Of a stretch of 64,000 bases of DNA, positions 8,419 through 16,668 are shown one piece after another; the stretch's first letter is position 1, and each line of letters opens with the position of its first letter. Source of the DNA: Shimia_B sp038528385 (lineage in GTDB: Bacteria; Pseudomonadota; Alphaproteobacteria; Rhodobacterales; Rhodobacteraceae); the NCBI GenBank assembly GCA_038528385.1, contig JBCBET010000001.1, positions 744,001 to 808,000 of the forward strand, in the 5' to 3' direction. The notes beneath the pieces are model-generated. The model saw only the letters and a list, made by a program, of their open reading frames with translations. It was not told the origin of the DNA and made no database searches. The position numbers were made by a program, and so were the translations under genes.

Positions 8419-8898
8419 TCAGCCCCCGAAATGCAAAACGCAGATCAGCGTGAAGAGGCGGCGCGCAGTGTCGTGATCCACCTCCGCCTTGCCCGCCAGA
8501 CGCTCCTTGAGGACCTCGGCCCCCTCGTTGTGGATGCCGCGCCGGGCCATGTCGATCGTCTCGATCTGGCTGGGCGGGAGCGTCTTGACCGCCTCGAAGT
8601 AGCTTTTGCAGATCGAGAAGTAATCCTTCACCACCTGCCGGAAGGGCCCGAGCGAGAAGAGGAACTGCGCCGCCGGCGCACCGTCTTCCGTGGCCACATC
8701 GAAGACGAGCCGCTTCTCCCGGATCGACAGCCTCAGGCGATACGGCCCCGGCGCAGGCGCGCGACCGTCACGGGCGGGCAGCGCGAAGGAATTGTCTTCC
8801 ATCAGATCGAAGATCGCCACGCGCCGCTCCTGCTCGATCTCGGGCGTGGGGGCGGGCAGCCCGGCATCGTCGAGCTCGATATGGGTGATGCGCGTCAT
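8419..8898 (-). CDS. UPF0262 family protein
   Basis: 159 residues, matching the alphaproteobacterial UPF0262 family: ERRVAIFDLMEDNSF, RLRLSIREKRLVFDV, FRQVVKDYFSICKSYFEAV and IDMARRGIHNEGAEVL are its conserved blocks. The function is unknown. The family is almost always found between hisD and the LMW-phosphatase gene; here a divergent reductase gene has come in between it and hisD. Confidence 0.88.
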   Translation of the reverse strand: MTRITHIELDDAGLPAPTPEIEQERRVAIFDLMEDNSFALPARDGRAPAPGPYRLRLSIREKRLVFDVATEDGAPAAQFLFSLGPFRQVVKDYFSICKSYFEAVKTLPPSQIETIDMARRGIHNEGAEVLKERLAGKAEVDHDTARRLFTLICVLHFGG

Positions 8899-9012
8899 GC
8901 CGGCGGGCTAGCATGGGGCGTGCGGCGGCACCACCCTGCGCTGCGCCCGCGCACAGCGCCTCCCCCATGGCCGCCGTAGCTTGCCCGTGCATGCGGCGTT
9001 ACCTTCGCACCC

Positions 9013-10017
9013 ATGACCGACAAATCCACGGAAGAGAGCCAGGACCGCGCTGCCGAACGCCGCGCGAAGGGCGAGTTCGTGCGCGGCGTGAGCGGCTTCC
9101 GCCACGCCATCGGCGAGGCCGACTTTCCCGCCGAGCCCGGGCGATATCACCTCTTCGTGGCGCTCAACTGCCCGTGGTGCCACCGGGTGACACTGGCGCG
9201 CGCGGTGCTGGGCCTCACCGAGAGCATCACGATGGACGTGGCCTTCCCCAACCGCACCGGCGAAGACGACCCGGTTGGAGAAGGCTTCTGGGAGTTCGCG
9301 CCCGCCCGCGTGGCCTCGCTCACGGGAGAGGCGCTGCCCGAATGCACGCCCGAGACGGGCACGGGCGCGGGCCTCCGGCTCGCGGTGGACATCTACGCGC
9401 GGGAGGGCGGGGAAGAGCGCTCCCTCCCCATCCTCTATGACAAGATCGCCGGACGCATCGTCTCCAATGAAAGTGCCGAGATCCTGCGCATGCTTTCAGC
9501 CCATCGCGCAGCCTTGGGCGGCACGGGTGCGGATCTCTACCCGGAGCCCCTGCGCGCGGAGATCGACGCGCTCAACGCCGACATCTACACCGCCATCAAC
9601 AACGGCGCCTACAAGGCCGGCTTCTCCTCGGACCAGGCGGTATATGCCGCGGCCTTCACTGCTTATTTCGACATGCTCGCGCGCCTTGAGGCCCGGCTCT
9701 CGGACGGCCGCCCGTTCCTGACGGGCGCGGTCTTCACGGAGGCCGATCTCCGCCTTTTCCCAACGCTCTACCGGCATGATCCCGTCTACACGGTGCGCAT
9801 GAAGCTCAATGGCGCGCGCATCCTCGACTATCCCCATCTCTGGCGCTGGCTCTGCCGGGTTTACGCGCTGCCGGGCGTGGCCGCGGCGGGCTCGCTCCTG
9901 CACTGCAGGCAGGGCTATTTCGGGCGCACTTGGAACCGCACGGTGCCGCTCGGCCCGCTCAAGCCCATGCCCTACCCGGAGGCCTACCTCTACCCGGAGC
10001 TTGCACTCACTCGTTGA
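9013..10017 (+). CDS. Glutathionyl-hydroquinone reductase (omega/xi-type GST)
   Basis: 334 residues. LNCPWCHRVTLARAVLGL (about 51-68) carries the catalytic C53 in the CPWCHR motif of xi-class GSTs (YqjG/PcpF), which reduce glutathionyl-hydroquinones. The thioredoxin-like domain is followed by NESAEILRML and an all-helical C-terminal half with LYRHDPVYTVRMKLNG, a xi-class signature. It is transcribed against the surrounding operon and its last 11 bases overlap the end of hisD. Confidence 0.88.
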   Translation: MTDKSTEESQDRAAERRAKGEFVRGVSGFRHAIGEADFPAEPGRYHLFVALNCPWCHRVTLARAVLGLTESITMDVAFPNRTGEDDPVGEGFWEFAPARVASLTGEALPECTPETGTGAGLRLAVDIYAREGGEERSLPILYDKIAGRIVSNESAEILRMLSAHRAALGGTGADLYPEPLRAEIDALNADIYTAINNGAYKAGFSSDQAVYAAAFTAYFDMLARLEARLSDGRPFLTGAVFTEADLRLFPTLYRHDPVYTVRMKLNGARILDYPHLWRWLCRVYALPGVAAAGSLLHCRQGYFGRTWNRTVPLGPLKPMPYPEAYLYPELALTR

Positions 10018-11299
10018 GCTTGTTGAGGCGCGCGCGGACACTGAGCCCGTGGGCCTCCAGGCTCTCGGAGATCGCCAGCGTCTCGGCCGCAGGGCCGATG
10101 GCCTTGAGCGCCTCGGGCGTCATCCGCGCAAGCGTAGTACGCTTCATGAAATCGAGCACCGAGAGGCCCGAGGAAAAGCGCGAGGAGCGCGCGGTGGGCA
10201 AGACGTGATTTGGCCCGCCCACGTAGTCGCCGATGGCCTCGGGCGTCCAGGCGCCGATGAAGATCGCGCCGGCATGGGTGATACGCTCGGCCAGTTCGTC
10301 GGCATCCGCCGTGCAGAGCTCGAGATGCTCGGGCGCGATGCGATCGGTGAGCGCCACCGCCTCGTCGAGATCGCGCACCGTGATGACCGCGCCGTAATCG
10401 CGCCAGCTCGGCCCCGCGATGGCGCGGCGCTGGAGCGTCTCGAGCTGCCTCTCCACCTCCGCGGCCACCGCCTGCCCGAAGCCCTCGTCCGTGGTGATGA
10501 GGATCGCCTGCGCGCTTTCGTCGTGCTCGGCCTGGCTGAGGAGGTCCGTGGCGATCCAGGCGGGGTCGTTTTCCGCGTCGGCCACCACGAGAATTTCGGA
10601 GGGACCCGCGATCATGTCGATCCCAACCTTGCCGAACACGCGGCGTTTGGCGGCGGCGACGAAGGCGTTTCCGGGGCCTGTGATCACGTCCACAGGGGCG
10701 ATGGTCTCGGTCCCGTGGGCGAGCGCGGCCACGGCCTGCGCCCCGCCCACGCGGTAGATTTCATCCACGCCCGCAATCCGCGCGGCCATGAGCACGAGGG
10801 GATTGACGATGCCGTCCGGCGTGGGCGTCACGATCACGAGCCGCTCCACGCCCGCCACTCGCGCAGGGACCGCATTCATGAGCACCGACGACGGGTAGGA
10901 GGCGAGCCCCCCCGGCACGTAAAGCCCCGCGCTGGACACCGGCGTCCAGCGCCAGCCGAGCTCGGCCCCCGCCGCGTCGGTCCAGCGCGCATCCTCCGGT
11001 AGTTGACGCTCGTGGTAGGCTCGGATACGCGCGGCCGCGAGGGCGAGCGCCTCCGCGGCCGCGTCCGGCACGTCGGCGCATGCGGCATCGATCTCTTCCC
11101 TGGTGAAGGCCAAGGCGTCGGGCTCCACCCGGTCGAACCTGGCAGTATAGGCCCTGAGCGCCGCGTCCCCCTTGGCGCGCACTTCGGCGATGATGTCGGC
11201 CACGGCCTCGTCCACATCCGGCGCGTCCTCCCGTTTGGTGGAGAGAAGCGCCTGGAAACGAGGTTCGAAATCGGGCTCGGCGGTGGAGAGGAACTGCAT
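10007..11299 (-). CDS. hisD: Histidinol dehydrogenase
   Basis: 430 residues, the normal length. It oxidises L-histidinol to histidine in two NAD-dependent steps at a zinc site. GLYVPGGLASYPSSVLMNAVPA, ITGPGNAFVAAAKR, the Zn-ligand region QAEHDESAQA, the catalytic APEHLE pair and DYVGGPNHVLPT with its zinc histidine are all present. Its 3' end overlaps the opposite-strand reductase gene by 11 bases. Other his genes are not in the window, as is usual in this family where hisD sits with murA. Confidence 0.97.
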   Translation of the reverse strand: MQFLSTAEPDFEPRFQALLSTKREDAPDVDEAVADIIAEVRAKGDAALRAYTARFDRVEPDALAFTREEIDAACADVPDAAAEALALAAARIRAYHERQLPEDARWTDAAGAELGWRWTPVSSAGLYVPGGLASYPSSVLMNAVPARVAGVERLVIVTPTPDGIVNPLVLMAARIAGVDEIYRVGGAQAVAALAHGTETIAPVDVITGPGNAFVAAAKRRVFGKVGIDMIAGPSEILVVADAENDPAWIATDLLSQAEHDESAQAILITTDEGFGQAVAAEVERQLETLQRRAIAGPSWRDYGAVITVRDLDEAVALTDRIAPEHLELCTADADELAERITHAGAIFIGAWTPEAIGDYVGGPNHVLPTARSSRFSSGLSVLDFMKRTTLARMTPEALKAIGPAAETLAISESLEAHGLSVRARLNKLNE

Positions 11300-11353
11300 G
11301 GACGCCTCCTATCCAAGGGCGCGAGAGGCCTCAAGGCGCAGTGGGCCCGGCCA

Positions 11354-11404
11354 GAATTTTCCAAAGAAAATTCCGGGCGGCAAAGCATTTTCTTCGGAAA
11401 ATGC
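11354..11404. repeat. Tandem pair of perfect palindromes upstream of hisD
   Basis: Two hairpins in a row: GAATTTTC-CAAA-GAAAATTC (11354-11373) and GCATTTTC-TTCG-GAAAATGC (11385-11404), each with perfect 8-base stems and a 4-base loop. They lie between hisD and the GNAT remnant. The design, two adjacent TTC/GAA-rich palindromes, recurs twice at about 35.2-35.4 kb. Neither is followed by a long T run in the hisD direction. Confidence 0.75.
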
Positions 11405-11413
11405 GGACCGGCC

Positions 11414-11853
11414 TCAGCGCAGATCGGCCACCATGAAGATATCGGAGGTCATCACCCGGTTCACCAGCGCGGCATTGCGCAGCCGCCCAACCTTGCGGAA
11501 GCTGTCCCGCGCATAGAAGCGCTGCGCGCGGGGATTGTCGTCGGCGACGTGAAGTTCGAGTTGCCAGGCGCCCCCTTCGCGCGCGTGATCGACCATGGCC
11601 CCCATGAGCGCGTCACGCGCCCCACGCTCCTGCCAGGCGGGCGTTACGTAGAAAGGTCCGATCTCGGCCCGGTGCCCATACGCGACCACCCTCATCACCC
11701 GGCACGCTCCCATCGCGATGAGGATCTCCCCTTGAAAACCCACATGAAATTGCGCTTCGCAAGCATGCCGCGCTCAATCTCGGCTGTCCGTGCCCGTGCG
11801 TCCGCACAAGCTATCACAAACGCTTTGAGATAACGCGCCAGCCCTTGGAGTCG
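11414..11853 (-). pseudogene. GNAT acetyltransferase, apparently frameshifted
   Basis: The downstream frame (11414-11743, GTG start) gives 109 residues with a clear GNAT core: EIGPFYVTPAWQERGARDALM, LELHVADDNPRAQRFYARDSFRKVGR. It lacks the N-terminal third of the fold. A second frame directly upstream is open from 11853 and encodes ARARTAEIERGMLAKRNFMW, which fits that missing part. The frames join in phase (VFKGEILIAMG) if one base is added to the CCCC run at 11728-11731. A one-base loss, a sequencing error or a recoding event would each explain this. No ATG precedes the upstream piece, so the true start is unclear. Confidence 0.55.
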
Positions 11854-11900
11854 CTACGCCCGCAACGCGGGCTGGTCCTCCACACCTTGGAGGCGCGCCC

Positions 11901-12377
11901 TCATTCCGGGTGACGCGGCTGCGCCTTCGAGGGCGCCAGATAAGGCCGCGTGACGTCGCGCAGCGTGACCTCGAGCGCGTCCACCTCCACCTCGATGAGC
12001 CCGTCACCGGCGAGCGTGAGATGCACCGCGCCCGCGCCGCCATCTTCGCCGGTGAAGCTGACCGACAAAAGCGACAGCACAAGATCACCGTCACGGCGAT
12101 CCACCCCCTGGCTGCGCACGCGCGCGCCACCTTCCACCGTCAACACCGATTGAACCCGCTCATAGGCATCGCCACGCCGCCTGGCGCCCGCCTCGTCCTC
12201 CCAGCGGAAGCGATTGAGCAGCACGGCAAAACGCTTCTCCTTGGGTCGCCAGCTCATTTCCGTGGCCGGGAAGACCGCGTCCTGGCACAGCGAGGAGATC
12301 ACCTCCAGATCGCCTGCCTCGAACGCCATGAGCCGCAGCGGTTTCTCGGCCCCGTCTTCAAAGGTCGCGTCCGTCAT
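11901..12377 (-). CDS. DUF2948 family protein
   Basis: 158 residues. LRLMAFEAGDLEVISSLCQDAVFPATEMSW and RRFAVLLNRFRWEDE-like segments are characteristic of DUF2948, an alphaproteobacterial family of unknown function found next to murA. The ATG at 12377 overlaps the murA stop as ATGA. A longer frame starting at 12410 runs into murA and was rejected. Confidence 0.87.
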   Translation of the reverse strand: MTDATFEDGAEKPLRLMAFEAGDLEVISSLCQDAVFPATEMSWRPKEKRFAVLLNRFRWEDEAGARRRGDAYERVQSVLTVEGGARVRSQGVDRRDGDLVLSLLSVSFTGEDGGAGAVHLTLAGDGLIEVEVDALEVTLRDVTRPYLAPSKAQPRHPE

Positions 12378-13642
12378 AGGCCGGGCACCCGTTCGATGCG
12401 CACGCCGCAAGCGCTGAGCTTGTCCTCGAGACGCTCATACCCGCGGTCGAGATGGTAGACACGGTTCACGATGGTCTCCCCCTCCGCTGCGAGGCCCGCG
12501 AGGATGAGCGAGACAGAGGCACGCAGATCGGTGGCCATGACCGGCGCGCCCTTGAGCCGCTCGACGCCGGTGACCGTCGCCATACCGCCATGGACGTCGA
12601 TCCGCGCTCCCATGCGGCCGAGCTCGGGCGCGTGCATGAACCGGTTCTCGAAGATGCGCTCCTCGAGATGGGCCGTCCCCTCCGCGGTGCACATCAGCGC
12701 CATCATCTGGGCCTGGAGATCGGTGGGAAAGCCCGGGAAGGGCTCAGTGACGACATCCACGGCCTTTGCGCGTCCATTGGAGCGGACGGTGAGGCCGTCA
12801 TGGGCCTCCTCTATGCCGATGCCGGCCTCTTCGAGTTTGTCCGCGAAAGCTCCCACCAGATCGCGCTGTCCGCCTTCGAGCGTGACCTCTCCGCCCGCGA
12901 TTGCGGGGGCGAGCATGTAGGTGCCGAGCTCGATCCTGTCCGGCACGACGCGATGGGTGGCGCCGCCCAGACGATCCTTGCCTTCGACCGTGATCGTGCC
13001 CGTGCCGTCCCCGTCGATGGCCGCCCCCATGGCGCGCAGGCATTTTGCGAGATCCACGATTTCGGGCTCCCTGGCCGCGTTTTCGATGACCGTGGTGCCC
13101 CGCGCCAGCGTCGCGGCCATGAGCACGTTTTCCGTGGCACCCACGGAAGGCATCGGGAAACGGACCGTCGCGCCGCGAAGCCCGCCGGCCGGCGCGGTGG
13201 CATGAAGATACCCGTCGCGAAGCTCCACCTCCGCGCCGAGGGCTTCGAGCCCGGTGATGTGAATGTCCATGGGGCGCGCGCCGATGGCACATCCCCCGGG
13301 GAGCGAGACGACAGCGCGCCCCTCCCGCGCCAGAAGCGGGCCGAGCACGAGGTTCGACGCGCGCATTTTGCGCACGATGTCGTATTCGGCCACATGGTTG
13401 ATCCGGCCATGCGTGGACATGGCCAGCACCCGTCCCTCGGCCATGCTCGACACTTCCGCCCCGAGGCTTTCGAGCAGCAGCGACATCGTCCTGATATCGC
13501 TCAGCCGCGGCGCGTTCGTGAGGGTTACGGGCTCGTCGCTTAGGAGCGTCGCGGGCATGAGGGCGAGGCAGGCGTTCTTGGCACCGGCGATGGGAATCCT
13601 GCCGTGCAGGGCACTGCTCCCGGTGACCACGATAGAGTCCAT
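12374..13642 (-). CDS. murA: UDP-N-acetylglucosamine 1-carboxyvinyltransferase
   Basis: 422 residues, the full family length. It transfers enolpyruvate from PEP to UDP-GlcNAc, the first committed step of peptidoglycan synthesis in the cytoplasm. K22-N23 (GAKNA) and the fosfomycin-target cysteine C118 in LPGGCAIGARP are present, as are GVERLKGAPVMATDLRAS and the closing YHLDRGYERLEDKL. It is followed by DUF2948 with overlapping stop/start, and preceded by a small conserved gene whose stop is one base before its ATG. Confidence 0.97.
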   Translation of the reverse strand: MDSIVVTGSSALHGRIPIAGAKNACLALMPATLLSDEPVTLTNAPRLSDIRTMSLLLESLGAEVSSMAEGRVLAMSTHGRINHVAEYDIVRKMRASNLVLGPLLAREGRAVVSLPGGCAIGARPMDIHITGLEALGAEVELRDGYLHATAPAGGLRGATVRFPMPSVGATENVLMAATLARGTTVIENAAREPEIVDLAKCLRAMGAAIDGDGTGTITVEGKDRLGGATHRVVPDRIELGTYMLAPAIAGGEVTLEGGQRDLVGAFADKLEEAGIGIEEAHDGLTVRSNGRAKAVDVVTEPFPGFPTDLQAQMMALMCTAEGTAHLEERIFENRFMHAPELGRMGARIDVHGGMATVTGVERLKGAPVMATDLRASVSLILAGLAAEGETIVNRVYHLDRGYERLEDKLSACGVRIERVPGL

Positions 13643-13643
13643 G

Positions 13644-13832
13644 CTACTCGCCTTTCTGCTCGGGCGGGGTGCCGCCGCTGTCCTCGTGCACGCCCTCGGA
13701 GGTCGCTGCCCGGGCCCGCGCCTGGGCCTTCCGCCGTGCCATATTGGCCTTCAGGGCCTTCTTCAGGCGGTCCTCCCGGGCGTCCGTTGCACCCTTTTCA
13801 GGCCGTTCTGCGCGTCCACCATGCCTCGCCAT
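13644..13832 (-). CDS. Small basic conserved protein upstream of murA
   Basis: 62 residues, highly charged, with a basic helix DAREDRLKKALKANMARRKA in the middle and an acidic tail. Similar short proteins (xxRLKxALKANxAxRKAQARAR) are familiar upstream of murA in Rhodobacteraceae. The stop lies one base before the murA start, so the two are co-transcribed. No domain or function is recognised. It is the first gene of the murA-DUF2948 group. Confidence 0.75.
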   Translation of the reverse strand: MARHGGRAERPEKGATDAREDRLKKALKANMARRKAQARARAATSEGVHEDSGGTPPEQKGE

Positions 13833-13924
13833 GAACCTCGATTATCTTAGCGGCGTCGCGCCGTCCAGCGGCCCCATTTGCCCTTGCGCGCCAAGCGGGC
13901 TTTGGTCTAAACGCCCGCCACAAC

Positions 13925-13999
13925 GCTGCTGTAGCTCAGTGGTAGAGCGCACCCTTGGTAAGGGTGAGGTCGGGAGTTCAATCCTCCCCAGCAGCACCA
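13925..13999 (+). tRNA. tRNA-Thr (GGT)
   Basis: GCTGCTG acceptor strand pairs with CAGCAGC at the 3' side, discriminator A, CCA encoded. The D-arm reads TAGCTCAGTGGTAGAGC, the anticodon stem CACCC/GGGTG encloses CTTGGTAA with anticodon GGT, and the T-arm GGGAGTTCAATCCTCCC is intact. It lies between the murA group and the exopolysaccharide locus. Confidence 0.97.
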
Positions 14000-14136
14000 T
14001 CGGCTCTCCCCGTGGCGAGGCCGTCTTTCGCCTGAAGACAAGCCCACAGGTCAGGCCATTTCGCGTGCGGTGCGGCGGGGTGCTTGCCCTCTTCGCGCAA
14101 GACCTCTTACACCGCCGACACGCCAGTGGAGCCGTC

Positions 14137-15447
14137 ATGATCACGATGCCCCCCGTCGCTCGCTTGCGTCCTCTCACGGTCGCGGCGTGCGCCTGCCTCA
14201 TCCCGATCTTCTTTGTCCCCGTGCTGGGCGGCGTGGACGTGAACGGTGTCGCCGCCATTCTCCTCGCGCTCGTCGCGGCGTCCTTCGCGCCGCAAATCCT
14301 GCGCCGTCCGGAGATCGTGGCCTTTGTAATCGCGCCATGGTTGATCTTCATCACTCTTTGCGTGGCTGCAGAGGTCCTGCTCGGCACGCGGACCTCGCTC
14401 GGTGGCGTGGTGCCGCAGGGTCTCTTTCTCTGCGCGTCCGTGGGGCTTGCTTTCGGCCTGAGCGAGATCGCGCGCCTGCCGAGGCCCGAGACGAAGTTGA
14501 TGAGCATCGCCCTGACCATGGCAGTGTCGATGACCGCATTCCTCCTGGTGACCGCGCCGCTCGAGAACCTTTTGAGCATGCTGCAGAACCTCGGGAATCC
14601 GATCACCGCCGTCTGGCATGCAAGGCGGGTATTCGCGCCTGACAGTTTCGTGGCCGGGGTCAGTGTCGAGAATCTCGCGAGCTACCAGAACCGCATCGCG
14701 CAGCATCTCTTCGCCTATGCGATGATCATCGCGAGCCTGGCCCTCCTTGCCGTGGAACGTGGCGCCCAGCGCGGATGGCGGTTCTACACGTGCATCGCCT
14801 TCGCGATCTTTCTATGCGTGGTAGGCATCGTCTTTCTGTCCGGACAGGTCCTCGCGCAGATCTTCATCACGAGCCTCTTCTGCGGGGCGGCTCTGGCGAT
14901 CTACCGCACCAGCTACCGCCTGCTCTCGGCGACGCTGGCGATCGCTTTGGCGGGCGTGCTGGCCCTGCCCGCGCTCCTGCGGTCGACTGTCTTCATAAAT
15001 TGGTACGCCCGGTTCACGGGCGGCAATGTCAGCACGGGGCGCTTTGATCGTTGGGATGCTTACCTGTCAGAGTTCTCGATGGAGACACTCCTTCTCGGTA
15101 CTGCGCGGGTCAACGAGATCGATCCTCACAATGCCCTCATCACGGCGCTCTTCGAGGCGGGACTTCTGGCGTTTCTCGCCGTCCTGATCTTCTTTCTTTT
15201 CGTGCTGTTTTATGCGGTCTGGGTCGTCCGGCGGGCTGCCCTTGGCGGACTGTCCCTGCTCTTGATGCTGTCCACGGGTCCGCAGATCGCCTTCACCATG
15301 CTTATCGGCGGTGGCTGGGGCATGCCGGGCCTGGCGGAGTGGATGAAGTTCTCGCTCTTCGTCTTCGGAATGCTGATCTACGGGCCGAAGTTTTCCCTGA
15401 CGCGGGAGCGCGCGCGCCTGTCTCACACCGTCGATACACGGGCGTGA
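14137..15447 (+). CDS. O-antigen ligase/polymerase-like membrane protein
   Basis: 436 residues, nearly all hydrophobic, with about ten to twelve membrane segments. A large extracytoplasmic stretch (about 280-330, RFTGGNVSTGRFDRWDAYL) precedes IDPHNALITALFEAGLLAFL, the family's conserved HN(x)ALxxxxExGL motif. Such proteins ligate or polymerise glycan repeats in the periplasm. The ATG at 14137 has GTGGAG upstream; the frame is open further upstream through the tRNA but that part is not protein-like. It starts the exopolysaccharide region together with Wzc and Wza. Confidence 0.8.
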   Translation: MITMPPVARLRPLTVAACACLIPIFFVPVLGGVDVNGVAAILLALVAASFAPQILRRPEIVAFVIAPWLIFITLCVAAEVLLGTRTSLGGVVPQGLFLCASVGLAFGLSEIARLPRPETKLMSIALTMAVSMTAFLLVTAPLENLLSMLQNLGNPITAVWHARRVFAPDSFVAGVSVENLASYQNRIAQHLFAYAMIIASLALLAVERGAQRGWRFYTCIAFAIFLCVVGIVFLSGQVLAQIFITSLFCGAALAIYRTSYRLLSATLAIALAGVLALPALLRSTVFINWYARFTGGNVSTGRFDRWDAYLSEFSMETLLLGTARVNEIDPHNALITALFEAGLLAFLAVLIFFLFVLFYAVWVVRRAALGGLSLLLMLSTGPQIAFTMLIGGGWGMPGLAEWMKFSLFVFGMLIYGPKFSLTRERARLSHTVDTRA

Positions 15448-15515
15448 CGGCGCAAGCTGCCGGGCGGCGGCTGGCGCGCGAAAGACCGCGCCCGCCGCCG
15501 CGGTCGGTGCCTGCC

Positions 15516-16202
15516 CTACGAAAGCGCTCCGACGACGGCGGAGGCTTCCTCGTCCGAGAGCGCCCGGTCGAAGCCTGCGATACCACCGATCCGTCCCGTC
15601 CAGGGCCGGTAGACGTTTGCGTTATTGGTCGTGCCGAAGGCCCCCACGGGCCAGGCCGCCCCGTCCTTGCGCCGAAGGCGCAGCACCGTCATCGGAAGCG
15701 GCAGAAGCAGAACGCCGAATGCCGCGCCGGGCTTTTGCACCTCAAAGGTCTGGACGTGCAGGACATCCTCGAAGCGGCGCCCCATCACGCGATTGGGCGT
15801 GGGCGTGTCGATGCCGGCGAGGTCGGTCATGAGCGTCTTGTATTCCGAGAACGTCGCCAGGACGCCGTCTTCGTAGCGGCAGGCCATAAAGACCTCCCGC
15901 ACATTGACATCCTGGGCCATGCGCAACCCGAGGCCCGGCGCGCCGTTGTCCCATCCCTCGCCCTGCTTCCAGAGGGGACGCTCCGGAGGCGCGGATGCCC
16001 GCAGGTGCCGGCCCGCACCGGATTTGTCGCGTATGACATGGATCCGATCGTCGAGCGCTGACACGGGCTGCGTCTCGGCGCTGTCCTGAAACACGCTGCC
16101 GGCGTCATTCGGCGCGAACCAGAACAGCGCGCCCAGATCGGCGGGCGACTTGGCGCGGCGCGCCAAGAGCAACCCTGGAACGGAAATCTCCCACCCCAGC
16201 AT
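15516..16202 (-). CDS. Hypothetical LamG-like protein next to spike-base gene
   Basis: 228 residues. FAPNDAGSVFQDSAETQPVS and IRDKSGAGRHLRA resemble the start of concanavalin-A/LamG-like modules found on phage tails and virion spikes, and TGRIGGIAGFDRALSDEEA near the C-terminus is the usual last strand of such a module. No signal peptide is evident. It begins 2 bases after the end of the spike-base gene, so the two are one operon. It might be the carbohydrate-binding partner of the spike base, comparable to GhsB; that is inference. Confidence 0.6.
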   Translation of the reverse strand: MLGWEISVPGLLLARRAKSPADLGALFWFAPNDAGSVFQDSAETQPVSALDDRIHVIRDKSGAGRHLRASAPPERPLWKQGEGWDNGAPGLGLRMAQDVNVREVFMACRYEDGVLATFSEYKTLMTDLAGIDTPTPNRVMGRRFEDVLHVQTFEVQKPGAAFGVLLLPLPMTVLRLRRKDGAAWPVGAFGTTNNANVYRPWTGRIGGIAGFDRALSDEEASAVVGALS

Positions 16203-16204
16203 GA

Positions 16205-16471
16205 TCAGATCACCAGGAACGCGTGGATGCCGGAGGCCGTCGTGCCCGTCGCATTCACGCGCCTCACGCCGACCGGGAGGATCGTCGCGCTCGGCACGGT
16301 GATGGTGCGCGTGATACCGGCCTCGGTTTCGATCGAGACAGCACCGCCCATTTCGACGTAAAGGCCGATGGCGACGGAATTGAAATCAACGCTGTCGGAT
16401 GGCGTCACGGGCAGGATATCTCGCGCTGGCCCGGAAACGGAGGGCGTGCGGTCTGCGAACGGGTTCATCAT
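16205..16471 (-). CDS. Spike-base protein of the RCAP_rcc01079 (GhsA) family
   Basis: About 88 residues. NPFADRTPSVSGPARDILPVTPSD at the start, LYVEMGGAVSIETEAG in the middle and VRRVNATGTTASGIHAFLV at the end match the family named after R. capsulatus rcc01079, a head-spike protein of its gene transfer agent. The ATG at 16471 has TTGGAG 7 bases upstream; a TTG four codons earlier is less likely. No GTA structural cluster is in the window. It is transcribed with the LamG-like gene, and both lie beside Wzc. Confidence 0.72.
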   Translation of the reverse strand: MMNPFADRTPSVSGPARDILPVTPSDSVDFNSVAIGLYVEMGGAVSIETEAGITRTITVPSATILPVGVRRVNATGTTASGIHAFLVI

Positions 16472-16668
16472 GGTTGTCTCCAAATCAACGTGGCCCGCAC
16501 CTGCGGGTGGCGCAGGGCAGGTAACGTCAAAGGGATTTTCGGAGTGTTACAGCACCGTGCGCCGCCGCCGCGTCCGAGGGCCCTGGGCCCGCGCGCTGCT
16601 GGACTTGGCGTCTTCGGGAGGGGGACCGGTGGACTGACCCGGCGGGGGCGACGCCCCAGCGCTCCCGC

